DNA of 64,000 bases from Burkholderia paludis. GTDB taxonomy: Bacteria > Pseudomonadota > Gammaproteobacteria > Burkholderiales > Burkholderiaceae. The stretch is taken from the NCBI RefSeq assembly GCF_000732615.1, contig NZ_JPGL01000062.1, positions 1-64,000 of the forward strand, read 5' to 3'. The position numbers and the translations under genes were made by a program. Of this stretch, positions 1 to 7,818 are shown piece after piece (positions within the stretch are counted from its first letter, which is position 1; every line of letters begins with the position of its first letter). The notes under the pieces were generated by a model. That model did no database searches. It saw nothing but the letters and a program-made list of their open reading frames with translations, and was not told the origin of the DNA.

Positions 1-59
1 GGGGCGGGGGGGGGCGGGGGGCATATCCGGATGCACGCAAAAGGCGGGCGTGCTGTCGT

Positions 60-77
60 GCATTACACATGTAATGC
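60..77. promoter_or_regulatory. Inverted repeat upstream of the first toxin-antitoxin pair
   Basis: The arms GCATTAC and GTAATGC face each other across a 4-nt spacer, just before the Shine-Dalgarno-like AGGAAGG of the antitoxin gene. Antitoxins usually repress their own promoter by binding such palindromes, so this is a plausible autoregulatory operator. That is an inference from position and symmetry only. The first 22 bases of the window are an interrupted run of G, and nothing more is visible upstream. Confidence 0.45.
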
Positions 78-89
78 GCGAGGAAGGCG

Positions 90-365
90 ATGAAAACCGC
101 GACCATGCCGGCGCTGCGCGTCGATCCGCAACTGCGGGAGGCGGCGGAGTCGGTCCTTGGGGAAAACGAGACGCTGTCTGCGTTCATGGCGTCCGCGCTG
201 CGCGACGGCATTGCGCGTCGACGCCGGCAGCGCGGGTTCGTCGCCCGCGGCCCGGCATCGCGCGACGACGCGCGTCGTACCGGTGAATACGTCGATGCCA
301 CCGACGTACAGGCCGAGCTCGAGGGCATGCTGACGGCGGCGCGTGCGGCGAAGGCGGCTGATTGA
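90..365 (+). CDS. Antitoxin of a type II toxin-antitoxin pair (YlcI/YnfO- or ParD-like)
   Basis: A small 91-residue protein with a predicted helical N-terminal half (residues 8-45, including LREAAESVLGENETLSAFM). This resembles the ribbon-helix-helix style antitoxins paired with ParE/RelE toxins. AGGAAGG lies 5 nt before the ATG. Its stop overlaps the start of the downstream toxin frame by 4 bp (ATGA-type overlap at 362-365), the usual translational coupling of these modules. The charged C-terminal half (residues 50-91) would be the toxin-wrapping tail. The family is assigned mainly from size, helix pattern and the ParE-like neighbour. Because the neighbour is broken, this antitoxin may now be orphaned. 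Confidence 0.6.
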   Translation: MKTATMPALRVDPQLREAAESVLGENETLSAFMASALRDGIARRRRQRGFVARGPASRDDARRTGEYVDATDVQAELEGMLTAARAAKAAD

Positions 366-660
366 TCTATCGGGTTCGATATACGCGAGCGGCGCGCGAG
401 GACCTTGCGAGCCTGTATCGATACTGGCTCGAACGTGATGTTGAGGTGGCGGCGCGGGCTGCGGACGCGATCGCACAAGGCGTCGCCGTGCTTCGCTGTT
501 TCCGTTCACGTGCCGCAAGATCGACGATGACAACCCGTTCCTGCGCGAGCAGCTCGTTTCCTTCGGCGCAGCGGGCCATGTCCTGCTGTTCCAGGTCGAA
601 GCGGCCGAGCAGGTCGCGATTCTCGCCGTACGGCATCAGCGGGAAGACGACTGCTACTGA
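362..660 (+). pseudogene. Frameshifted ParE/RelE-family toxin
   Basis: The first frame gives MIYRVRYTRAAREDLASLYR and continues through AAIAQG-like helices typical of ParE/RelE plasmid-stabilisation toxins. Around position 497 the homology moves to the next frame, which reads FPFTCRKIDDDNPFLREQL and then VAILAVRHQREDDCY before a stop at 658-660. Joining the two frames restores a full-length toxin of about 98 residues, with the usual C-terminal 'A-VRHQRED' ending. The junction fits loss of one base (or gain of two) near 497. Without recoding the toxin would be inactive, leaving the antitoxin without a partner. A sequencing error in the single base is the main alternative. Confidence 0.65.
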
Positions 661-697
661 CGCGCGACCGGCGCGGCGGCGCGCATCGCCGCCCGCG

Positions 698-2482
698 TCA
701 ATCCACCCGCGCCCGCCCATCCCCGCGCGGCGCGGCCGCGACGGGCACATGCGGCAGCGGAATCTCCACGTCGATCGTCGTCCCCTCGCCGAGCGTCGTC
801 GCGATCCGCAGCGTGCCGCCGACGAGATACGCGCGCTCGCGCAGGCCCACCAGCCCGAACGAGCCCGACTTGCGCGGCAGGCGGGGATCGAAGCCCGTGC
901 CGTCGTCGCGAATCGTCAGCGCGATCGCCCGGCGCCCGCAGGCGAGTGCGACGCTCGCATGCGACGCGGCGGCATGCCGCGCGACGTTCGCGAGCGCTTC
1001 CTGCGCGATGCGGAACACGGCCGTCGCGTACGGCTCGTCGAGCTGCAGCTCGGGCGGGTCGACGTGCAGCGCGCAGTCGATGCCGTGACGGCGCCGGAAA
1101 TCCTCCACGAGCCATTGCATTGCCGCGGCGAAGCCGAGATCGTCGAGCATCAGCGGGCGCAGGTCCGACGCGATGCGACGCGTCGCGGCGACCGCATCGC
1201 GCGCCAGCCCGTGCATCGCCGCGATCTTGCGCGCCAGCAGCGCGTCGTCCTGCGGCACGCGGTCGAGCAGCCATTCGAGATCGTTCTTCAGCGTCGCGAG
1301 CGTTTGCGCGAGTTCGTCGTGCAGTTCGCGCGCGATGCGGCGCTGCTCGGCTTCGCGCGCGCTCGCGCTGATCGCGGCGATCTCGCGCAGTTCCTCGCGC
1401 GACGCCTGCAGTGCACGCTCCGCGCGCACGCGCTCCTCGACCTCGCGCCGCAGGTCGCGGTTCGACGCGCTCAGTTGCGCGGTGCGCGCGGCGACGCGCT
1501 GCTCCAGCCGTTCGTTCGCATCGTTCAGCTGCGCGCTCTTCTGCACGACGAGCAGGTGCTGGTAGCGTGCGCCGGCCAGCGCGCGCACCGTCTGCGCGTG
1601 CAGCCGGCCGTTCTCGAACAGCATCGCGAACAGCACGACGCCGGACGCGACGAGGCCGTATGCACGCCCCGCGTAGAAGCCGAGATCGTAGCGCCCCTGG
1701 TTCAGTATCGACGACAGCGCGATGTCGAACAGCCACGCGACGAGCACGGTCATCACCCACAGATCGAGCACCGAGTGACGGCGGCGTCGCTGCCACATCA
1801 GCAGCAGCGCGATCAGGTTCAGTCCCCAGACGACGGAGATCGCGTTCGCCATCGGCGCGGCCATCCGGTTGCCGTTCATGATGCGCGGCAGCCATGCGTG
1901 GCCGGCGGTCGCGAACAGCGCGAGCGCGACCGTCGCCGCAGCCGCGGCCGCGATGCACAGCATCATCGGCATCGCCGTGCGGTGTCGCGGGGCCGGGATC
2001 GGGGGCGGCGTCGTGCGCAGCAGCGCGTACGCGGCGACCGTCAGCGGAAAGCCGCTGTGCCAGAACAGGTAAAGCCACGCGGTGGTCTGGTCGCCGGCGC
2101 CGAGCAGGCCGGCCGTCGCGAACAGCCCGGGAAAGGTCAGCATGTGCGTGCCGGCCATGAAACCCGTGAACAGGTAGCCGCCCGCGAGCACGAGCAGCGA
2201 TTTGTCGCGCAGGATCGCGTACTGGCCGAGCAGGAGGCCGGCCGTCACCATGTCGTTGACGACGATCGCCGACTGGTACACGGGAATGAACCCGCCGCCC
2301 GGCGCGAGCGGCCTCCCCGCGAACGGCGCCAGCGCGGCGAAGATCACGGCGGACACGAGCACGGTCGCGAGCGCGAGCCGCCGTTCGCGGCGGCCCGGCG
2401 GCAGCGACGACATGAACAGGTGCGACGCGTCCGGATCGTCGTCGTCGGGCGGCGCGGGCGGGAAGCGGAGGGCGGCCGTCAT
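698..2482 (-). CDS. Membrane sensor histidine kinase with MASE4 domain
   Basis: A 594-residue two-component kinase. Residues about 35-290 hold seven or eight hydrophobic segments of the MASE4 sensory type. A coiled linker (about 310-375) precedes a HisKA_3 dimerisation domain with the phosphoacceptor His388 in RRIARELHDELAQTL, then a C-terminal HATPase with DDGTGF and GLVGLRER motifs. The HisKA_3/HATPase combination is the partner type for NarL/LuxR regulators, and exactly such a gene lies immediately upstream. The two overlap by 4 bp (ATGA), so they are co-transcribed and translationally coupled. The ligand of MASE4 domains is generally unknown. The start codon is fixed by the overlap. Confidence 0.9.
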   Translation of the reverse strand: MTAALRFPPAPPDDDDPDASHLFMSSLPPGRRERRLALATVLVSAVIFAALAPFAGRPLAPGGGFIPVYQSAIVVNDMVTAGLLLGQYAILRDKSLLVLAGGYLFTGFMAGTHMLTFPGLFATAGLLGAGDQTTAWLYLFWHSGFPLTVAAYALLRTTPPPIPAPRHRTAMPMMLCIAAAAAATVALALFATAGHAWLPRIMNGNRMAAPMANAISVVWGLNLIALLLMWQRRRRHSVLDLWVMTVLVAWLFDIALSSILNQGRYDLGFYAGRAYGLVASGVVLFAMLFENGRLHAQTVRALAGARYQHLLVVQKSAQLNDANERLEQRVAARTAQLSASNRDLRREVEERVRAERALQASREELREIAAISASAREAEQRRIARELHDELAQTLATLKNDLEWLLDRVPQDDALLARKIAAMHGLARDAVAATRRIASDLRPLMLDDLGFAAAMQWLVEDFRRRHGIDCALHVDPPELQLDEPYATAVFRIAQEALANVARHAAASHASVALACGRRAIALTIRDDGTGFDPRLPRKSGSFGLVGLRERAYLVGGTLRIATTLGEGTTIDVEIPLPHVPVAAAPRGDGRARVD

Positions 2483-3126
2483 GCGTCGCCGACGCCGAGG
2501 TCGAGATCGTGGCGCACCGCGTAGCGGACCAGTGCGGCTTCGTGCGGCAGCTCCATCTTCTCGAGGATCCGCGTCTTGTAGGTGCTGACCGTCTTCGCGC
2601 TCAGCGCGAGTTCGGACGCGATCTGCGTGACGGTCTGGCCCGCGACGATGCGGCGCATCACGTCGAGCTCGCGCGTGGACAGCCGTTCGTGCGGCAGCGT
2701 CGCGGCCGGCGTGCGCAGCGTGCGCGCGAGGCTTTCGGCGGCCGACGGACTGACGTAGATGCCGCCCGCGGCGACCTTGCCGACGGCCTCGACAAGCTCG
2801 GCGGTCGCGCTGTCCTTCGTCAGGTAGCCGGTCGCGCCGGCCTTGAACGCGCGCGCCGCGTACTGCGCCTCCGCATGCATCGTCAGCACGAGCGTGCGCA
2901 GCGACGGCGCGTGGTGCTTCACGAGCCGGATCAGCTCGATGCCGGTCGGCGCGGGCATCGACAGGTCGAGCAGCAGGACGTCGGCGGTGCCGCGCTCGAC
3001 CAGCGCGAGCGTGGCCGAGCCGTCGCTCGCCTCGCCGACGATTTCGAACCCGCCGGCCATTTCCAGGATGTAACGCAGTCCGTCCCGCATGACTGCGTGG
3101 TCGTCAGCCAGAATTACCCTGATCAT
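2479..3126 (-). CDS. NarL/FixJ-family response regulator
   Basis: A 215-residue regulator. The N-terminal receiver has acidic pocket residues D8-D9, phosphoacceptor Asp54 in LLLDLSMP and the conserved Lys in YLTKDS. The C-terminal LuxR-type helix-turn-helix (about 145-205) reads LSTRELDVMRRIVAGQ followed by KTVSTYKTRILEKM. It is the first gene of the operon with the MASE4 kinase (ATGA overlap) and is presumably phosphorylated by it. No target is evident in the window; the intergenic palindrome upstream of its start is a possible autoregulatory site. Family and pairing are secure, the regulon is not. Confidence 0.92.
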   Translation of the reverse strand: MIRVILADDHAVMRDGLRYILEMAGGFEIVGEASDGSATLALVERGTADVLLLDLSMPAPTGIELIRLVKHHAPSLRTLVLTMHAEAQYAARAFKAGATGYLTKDSATAELVEAVGKVAAGGIYVSPSAAESLARTLRTPAATLPHERLSTRELDVMRRIVAGQTVTQIASELALSAKTVSTYKTRILEKMELPHEAALVRYAVRHDLDLGVGDA

Positions 3127-3444
3127 CGAGCGATCCTCTTCGGGATGACACCGCGCCCTGCCGTCCGGTGATTGCCGCGGTCGTTCTTCTGATCAATATA
3201 TTCCGCGGAATCCGAAAGCGATACTCATCCGGGAAATTTTCGAGATGATTGATCCCGGAATGTGCACTCAAGCGAAATAATCCGGGGGAAAGCGTACGAG
3301 GTGGAGTGCGCCGGATCCGGGTATGCCCCGATGCGGGGCGCGGCCGGGGCGCACCTGAACCTTGTGGCGCGTGCCGGCCGCGAACCGCCCGATTCGGGAC
3401 TAAACTGGTGCCCGATGCCACGCCACGACCCGAGGAGCCCCGCG
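3127..3444. promoter_or_regulatory. Divergent intergenic region with a 12-bp palindrome
   Basis: No gene is visible in this 318-bp stretch between two divergent genes. It contains the perfect palindrome ATTCCGCGGAAT at 3200-3211 and is locally AT-rich around 3190-3290. That is where promoters for the response-regulator operon (minus) and the HExxH gene (plus) would be expected. Frames open upstream of the plus-strand gene, but no ribosome-binding site supports an earlier start. Confidence 0.4.
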
Positions 3445-3897
3445 ATGACCGATCTTGCCGATATCCTGCCGTCCGCCTTGCCCGCTGCCGTCGCATGGGC
3501 CGAAGCGGAGGCGGCGCGCGGCATCGCGCAGGGCGCGCCGCTGACGGCGGCGCAAGCCGACGACGCGCGCACGGTGGGCGTCGAGCATCCGGAGCGGGTC
3601 CGCGTCGTGACGGTCGAGCGCATGCCGTTCCCCGACACGCCCTCGCTCGCGGCGATCGCCCGCGACACGGGGCTGCTGTCGCCGGGGACGATCGGGCTCA
3701 CGCTCGGTCATGCGGTGTACGTGTTGCGCGGGCAGGACTCGCGCCGCCTGCTGACCCATGAATTCCGTCATGTGCATCAGTACGAGGCCGCCGGATCGAT
3801 CGGCGCGTTTCTCGCGCGCTACCTGCAGGAGATCGCGACGGTCGGCTACCACGACGCGCCGCTCGAGGCCGATGCGCGACGGCACGAGTTCGATTGA
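3445..3897 (+). CDS. Cytoplasmic HExxH zinc-peptidase-like protein
   Basis: A 150-residue protein with the motif LLTHEFRHVHQYE near residues 107-119. This is an HExxH zinc site followed by a downstream PLEADARRHEF segment that could supply the third glutamate ligand, as in DUF4157-like metallopeptidases. There is no signal peptide or membrane segment. The start at 3445 is chosen because GAGGAG lies 8 nt upstream; longer in-frame extensions have composition unlike protein. Substrate and role are unknown. It sits between a two-component operon and a membrane protein gene without a clear operon link. Confidence 0.7.
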   Translation: MTDLADILPSALPAAVAWAEAEAARGIAQGAPLTAAQADDARTVGVEHPERVRVVTVERMPFPDTPSLAAIARDTGLLSPGTIGLTLGHAVYVLRGQDSRRLLTHEFRHVHQYEAAGSIGAFLARYLQEIATVGYHDAPLEADARRHEFD

Positions 3898-3999
3898 CCG
3901 CGCCCGCCGGCGCGGCCGCGCGCAACGCGCGATGAACCTTTCCCGCGCCGCTGCCTGCCCGGTGTCCGCACGCCGGGCCGGCCTGCCGCGCAGCGCGCG

Positions 4000-6018
4000 A
4001 TGAGCGACACGATCCACGCGTGGATCGGCGCGATCGGCGCGCATCCTCTGCTCGTGCTGGCGATCGTGTTCGTGGCCGCGTGCGCCGAGGCGATCGCGCT
4101 GATCGGCACGGTCGTGCCGGCCGGCGCCGTGATGTTCGCGGCCGGTGCGCTGATCGGCGCGGGCGCGCTCGACGCGTGGACGACGATCGGCGTCGCCGCC
4201 GTCGGCGCGGTGATCGGCGACGGGATCAGCTACGAACTCGGGCGGCACTACGGCGGCGTGATCCGCAACGCATGGGCCCGTTTCGGCTATGCGGCCGCTT
4301 ATGCGCACGGCGAGGAATTCGTGCTGCGTCACGGGATGAAGAGCATCGTGCTCGCGCGCTTTCTCGCGCCGGTGCGCGCGGTCGTGCCGGTCGTCGTCGG
4401 CTGTGCGGCGCTGCCGCGCCGGTCGTTCTATCCGGTCAACCTGATCTCGGCGCTCGTGTGGGCGCCCGTGCACGTCGCGCCGGGCATCCTGTTCGGCGCG
4501 TCGGCCGCGCTGGCCGCGGCGATCAGCGTGCGGGTCGCCGTGATCCTGCTGGTCGTTGCCGCGCTGGTCGCGCTCGTGTGGATCGGCGTGCGCGTCGCGT
4601 TGCGGCGCGGCTGGCCGCTGCTGCGCCGCGCGTTCGCCGAGGCCGGGCATGCCGGCGCGCGCCGCTGGCCGCGGTTCGGCGCGCGGCTGCACGACGCGAT
4701 CGCGCGGGGGCGTCGCCTGCCGGGCGCGGTGCCCGGGCTTGCGCTGTTGTTCACCGGCTGCGTGTGGCTGTTCGCGGACCTCGTGCCGGATGTCGTCGCG
4801 AACGATTCGCTGATGCACGCCGACATCGCGCTGTACGCGTTCCTGCAGAACCTGCGCACGCCGCCCGCGGACGTCGCGATGCGCGCGCTCGCGGTGTTGC
4901 ACGGGCACGATGCGGGGTTGATCGTCGCGGCCGCGCTGCTCGTCTGGCTGATGATCCATCGCTGCTGGCTGACGGCCGCGTGGTGGCTCCTGACGATCGC
5001 CGTCGCCGTCGCGCTCGGGCCGGTGTTCGGCGCGGGCGGGCCCGGCGCGATGCCCGCGAACCTGCCGCCCGGCGCGCTGCACGTGCCGCTGCCCGATGGC
5101 GACGCTGCGTTCGCGATCCTCGCGAGCAGCGGCCTCGGCTGGGTGTTGACGCGCGACCGGCCTGCACGTTGGCGCATTCCGGTCGTGACGGCGGTGGTGC
5201 TCTGGATCGTGCTCGGCGGCTTCGCGCGGCTGTACGTCGGCGACACGTGGCTGTCGGGCCTGCTCGGCGGCTGGAGCCTCGGGCTGGCCTGGTTCGCGTT
5301 GCTCGCGGGCGCCCATGCCTACTGGCGCGTGAACGAGCATGTGCAGCCGCGCGGCGCGCTCGTCGCGGTGGTCGTGGTGCTCGCGACGGTCGGCGTATGG
5401 ACGATCCCCGCGCAATGGCGGCTCGACCGGGCGTCGCGGCCGCACGCGGGCGACGTGGTCGCGATGACCGTCGACCAGTGGCTGCGCGGCGGGTGGCAGC
5501 GTGTGCCGACGCGTCGCACCGAGATCGGCGGCGACCGCGAGGAGTATCTGCCGCTGCAATGGAGCGCAACGTCGGACACGCTCGACCGCCATCTCGCGCG
5601 GGCCGGCTGGCAGCGCGCGACGCCGTGGTCGCCGGCTGCCGCGCTGCGCTGGCTGTCGCCGCAGGCGGCGCCCGATGCGCTGCCCGTGCTGCCGCGCTAC
5701 ACGCACGGCGAAAGCACGCGCCGCGTGTTCGTGCGCGTCGATCCGGGCGAGCCGGCCAGCCGCCTCGTGCTGCGGCTGTGGCGCTATCCGTACGTGCTGG
5801 AGGACGCGCTCGGCATGCGGCCGCTGTGGTACGGCGCGCTGTATCGCGAAACGCTGCGCCGGCCGGCGCGGCTGATGACGATCGTGCGCACGACGGCGGT
5901 GGACGATCCGGCGACGATCGCGCAGGCGCTGGCGGTCGAGCCGACGATCGCGCGTCCGCCGGCGGGCATGACGGCCGCACCGGCCGAGATGCTGCTGGTG
6001 TGGACCGTCAGGCCGTGA
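4000..6018 (+). CDS. DedA family / degenerate PAP2 / LssY_C fusion membrane protein
   Basis: A 672-residue protein in three parts. Residues 1-205 are a DedA (SNARE-associated) domain with GTVVPAGAVMFAAGA, GDGISYELGRHYG and ARFLAPVRAVVP, a family linked to undecaprenyl-phosphate and lipid flipping. Residues about 240-440 have the membrane topology of a PAP2 phosphatase. However, the expected PSGH is PDGD and the SR-x5-H-x3-D site reads ARLYVGDTWLSG, so the catalytic histidines are missing. The C-terminal ~220 residues match LssY_C. Lipid phosphatase activity is therefore doubtful. It converges with higA, and the two stops overlap by 11 bp. Confidence 0.82.
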   Translation: MSDTIHAWIGAIGAHPLLVLAIVFVAACAEAIALIGTVVPAGAVMFAAGALIGAGALDAWTTIGVAAVGAVIGDGISYELGRHYGGVIRNAWARFGYAAAYAHGEEFVLRHGMKSIVLARFLAPVRAVVPVVVGCAALPRRSFYPVNLISALVWAPVHVAPGILFGASAALAAAISVRVAVILLVVAALVALVWIGVRVALRRGWPLLRRAFAEAGHAGARRWPRFGARLHDAIARGRRLPGAVPGLALLFTGCVWLFADLVPDVVANDSLMHADIALYAFLQNLRTPPADVAMRALAVLHGHDAGLIVAAALLVWLMIHRCWLTAAWWLLTIAVAVALGPVFGAGGPGAMPANLPPGALHVPLPDGDAAFAILASSGLGWVLTRDRPARWRIPVVTAVVLWIVLGGFARLYVGDTWLSGLLGGWSLGLAWFALLAGAHAYWRVNEHVQPRGALVAVVVVLATVGVWTIPAQWRLDRASRPHAGDVVAMTVDQWLRGGWQRVPTRRTEIGGDREEYLPLQWSATSDTLDRHLARAGWQRATPWSPAAALRWLSPQAAPDALPVLPRYTHGESTRRVFVRVDPGEPASRLVLRLWRYPYVLEDALGMRPLWYGALYRETLRRPARLMTIVRTTAVDDPATIAQALAVEPTIARPPAGMTAAPAEMLLVWTVRP

Positions 6019-6349
6019 GCGGGCGGTGCGCCGGCTGAGCGGGGACGACGGACAGGCGCAAGCCGACGGTCTTGAGCACCGCGAGCAGCGTTTTCAGCGT
6101 CGGGTTGCCGTTGGGGGACAGCGTGCGATACAGCGATTCGCGGCTGATGCCGGCTTCGGCCGCGACGGCGCCGAGCCCGCCGTACGCTTCCGCGACGGTG
6201 CGCAGCGCGAGCAGGCCGGCCGCGCGGTTGTCGGGATCGTCGAGCGACTCCATCGCGACGCGCAGGTAGGCCACGGCGAGTTCGCGATCGGCGCCGAGTT
6301 CGGCGACTTCCGCGTCGTGGTGCGACACCGCCCCTTTGAGCTTGGTCAT
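6008..6349 (-). CDS. higA: HigA-type antitoxin (addiction module antidote)
   Basis: A 113-residue helix-turn-helix antitoxin. The HTH is AVAAEAGISRESLYRTLSPN, followed by GNPTLKTLLAVLKTVGLRL, which is diagnostic of the HigA/addiction-module antidote family. GGAGG lies 8 nt upstream of the ATG. The gene follows higB with a 4-bp ATGA overlap, giving the inverted toxin-first order typical of hig modules. It should neutralise HigB and, with HigB as co-repressor, repress the shared promoter through the palindrome at 6678-6697. Confidence 0.9.
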   Translation of the reverse strand: MTKLKGAVSHHDAEVAELGADRELAVAYLRVAMESLDDPDNRAAGLLALRTVAEAYGGLGAVAAEAGISRESLYRTLSPNGNPTLKTLLAVLKTVGLRLSVVPAQPAHRPLTA

Positions 6350-6678
6350 GTTTGCCTCCGTTTCCAGTTCGACCCGTGTTCCTTGGCGCGCCTGATGTCG
6401 TCGGGTTGACTGCTCTTGTCGCCGCCAGACAGCAACAGCACCAGTGCACTGCCGTATCGCCCGAAATACACGCGATAGCCGGCGCCGATGTGGACGCGCA
6501 GTTCGATCACGCCTTCGCCGACAGGCTCGCAATCGCCGAAGTTGCCGGTCTGCACGCGGCGCAGGCGTTCGCGGATCCGGGCCTGTGCAAGCTTGTCGCG
6601 CACGGCGTTCAACCATTCGGTGAAGGGCTCGCGGCCATCGTCGCGCTGGTAGCGAAGCAGTTCGAACCTGGAGAGCAT
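6346..6678 (-). CDS. higB: HigB-type toxin (RelE/ParE superfamily)
   Basis: A 110-residue toxin with the family signature ELRVHIGAGYRVYFGRYGSA, then LLLSGGDKSSQPDDIRRAKE. This family is expected to be a ribosome-dependent mRNA interferase. The N-terminus (FELLRYQRDDGREPFTEWL) is intact, unlike the broken toxin at the left end of the window. No Shine-Dalgarno sequence precedes the ATG. Instead the start codon abuts a 20-bp palindrome containing a -10-like TATAAG, so the transcript may be leaderless. Confidence 0.9.
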   Translation of the reverse strand: MLSRFELLRYQRDDGREPFTEWLNAVRDKLAQARIRERLRRVQTGNFGDCEPVGEGVIELRVHIGAGYRVYFGRYGSALVLLLSGGDKSSQPDDIRRAKEHGSNWKRRQT

Positions 6679-6713
6679 TGTAACTTATAAGCTACAAAAA
6701 GGGTGGATGGAAA
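6678..6713 (-). promoter_or_regulatory. higBA promoter and 20-bp operator palindrome
   Basis: On the minus strand TTGTAGCTTATAAGTTACAA (6697-6678) is an inverted repeat with only one mismatched position per arm. Its last base is the first base of the higB ATG. Within it TATAAG (6689-6684) would serve as -10, with TTTCCA (6713-6708) as -35 at 18-bp spacing. That places the transcription start at or next to the ATG. Binding of HigA or HigBA here would block RNA polymerase directly. The promoter calls are inferred. Confidence 0.6.
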
Positions 6714-7038
6714 AGGAGGGGGCGTGCGAGCCGCCGGATGGCGCACGCCGGGGTGTACGCGCATGCGCGAATCGGGGCGACACGCCGCGCCGCATGCGCG
6801 GCAGTGGCAGTGCATGCGGCCTCTTCGAGGTGCGGGATTTCAGGCAGCGAAACCGGCTTCCCGAACGACGATCATTCTTTCATCCGGTGCGCCGGGTGAC
6901 GACCTGACCGAATGGCCAAGGTGAATGGCCCGATGGCGGGCATGCGCGGCGGGCGGGGTGTTGGAGGGAAAGACGTGAACGGCAAGCCTGCCGGCGCCGG
7001 CGCATTGCGCGCCGTACGAACCGACAGGCCTTCGAGCG
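6714..7038. other. Intergenic stretch without a recognisable gene
   Basis: Between the higBA promoter and the stop of the phosphatase-like gene. Short frames occur on both strands but none has a ribosome-binding site, family resemblance or protein-like composition. A GC-rich inverted segment near 6985-7000 (GCCGGCGCCGGC) might help end transcription of the minus-strand gene, but it lacks a T-tract. Confidence 0.4.
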
Positions 7039-7593
7039 TTACTGCTTCGCCGGCGTGGCCGTCGCGACCTTGTCGAGCGCGGCGGGGAGATATGTGTCGA
7101 GCTGCGCGGTCACCGATTCGTAGAAGTCGATCGGCTTGCCCCATGCGTCGGGCACGTCGAGGTGCTTCCCGGTCGCGTATTCGGCGAGCGTGAACACCTT
7201 GCCGGCTGCCGACGGGTAGAGCGCGAGCACTTTCTCCTTGTGCTTGTCGGTCATCGTCAGGATCACGTCGGAATGCTTGACGTCGTTTGCGTTCAACTGC
7301 ACCGCGCGATGCGCGGACGTGTCGATGCCGCGCCGCTTCATCAGGATCACGCCGTTTTCCTCGGGCTTTTCGTCGTACGGATCCTCGTCGACCGCGCGCG
7401 AGATCACCGAGACATGCGCGTGACGCTGCGCGATCAGCTGGTTCGCGATCGCTTCGGCCATCACGCTGCGGCCGGTGTTGCCGGTGTCGACGAACGCGAC
7501 CTTCTTCGGTTCGTCGGCGAAGGCCGGCGCCGCGCACTGGATGCCGATGCAACAGAGCAGCGCAAGCGCGCCGAGGGTATGGCTTGTTTTCAT
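7039..7593 (-). CDS. Exported low-molecular-weight phosphatase-like protein lacking the catalytic cysteine
   Basis: A 184-residue protein. Residues 1-26 form a Sec signal peptide (MKTSHTLGALALLCC, cleavage predicted after PAFA). The mature part has the LMW protein-tyrosine phosphatase/arsenate-reductase fold. AFVDTGNTGRSVMAEAIA occupies the place of the canonical C-x5-R loop, and PDAWGKPIDFYESV corresponds to the D-P acid loop. The nucleophilic Cys is Asp36 and the second loop Cys is Gly, while Arg42 and Ser43 are kept. Ordinary thiol-phosphate catalysis is therefore not possible. It may be a binding protein or use other chemistry. Export is also unusual for this family. Confidence 0.8.
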   Translation of the reverse strand: MKTSHTLGALALLCCIGIQCAAPAFADEPKKVAFVDTGNTGRSVMAEAIANQLIAQRHAHVSVISRAVDEDPYDEKPEENGVILMKRRGIDTSAHRAVQLNANDVKHSDVILTMTDKHKEKVLALYPSAAGKVFTLAEYATGKHLDVPDAWGKPIDFYESVTAQLDTYLPAALDKVATATPAKQ

Positions 7594-7818
7594 GATGTCT
7601 CCGCCGAGGTGGGTGGGCCGTCGCCCCGGCGCGCGGCCGGGGCTGCGGGAGATCATGACGGCCCCGTGTGACGGAAAAAAATAAACGGCCGGTTTTCGCA
7701 AGACGATGTCGCTTCGTCGCAAGCGGTGGCGGTGGCTGAGCGTGCGCCGTGCGATCGAGTGGGGAAGAGGTGAGGCGGTGACGCGCGGCACTGGTCGCGG
7801 CGTGTTACCGCTTCACTG
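7594..7818. other. Intergenic stretch before the tandem repeat
   Basis: Together with the repeat that follows, this separates the phosphatase-like gene from the monooxygenase-esterase gene. No coding frame is supported. The segment next to 7593 should carry the promoter of the minus-strand phosphatase-like gene; TCTCCGCC gives GGCGGAGA close to its start on the minus strand. Confidence 0.35.

Noticed and set aside
362-2524. A 720-codon open frame on the plus strand
   Set aside because: Beyond the broken toxin it is antisense to the MASE4 kinase gene, is extremely Arg-rich and has no family resemblance: a GC-bias shadow.
3400-5706. A 768-codon open frame on the minus strand
   Set aside because: Lies opposite the HExxH and DedA fusion genes; composition (Arg/Ala/His-rich) is not protein-like.
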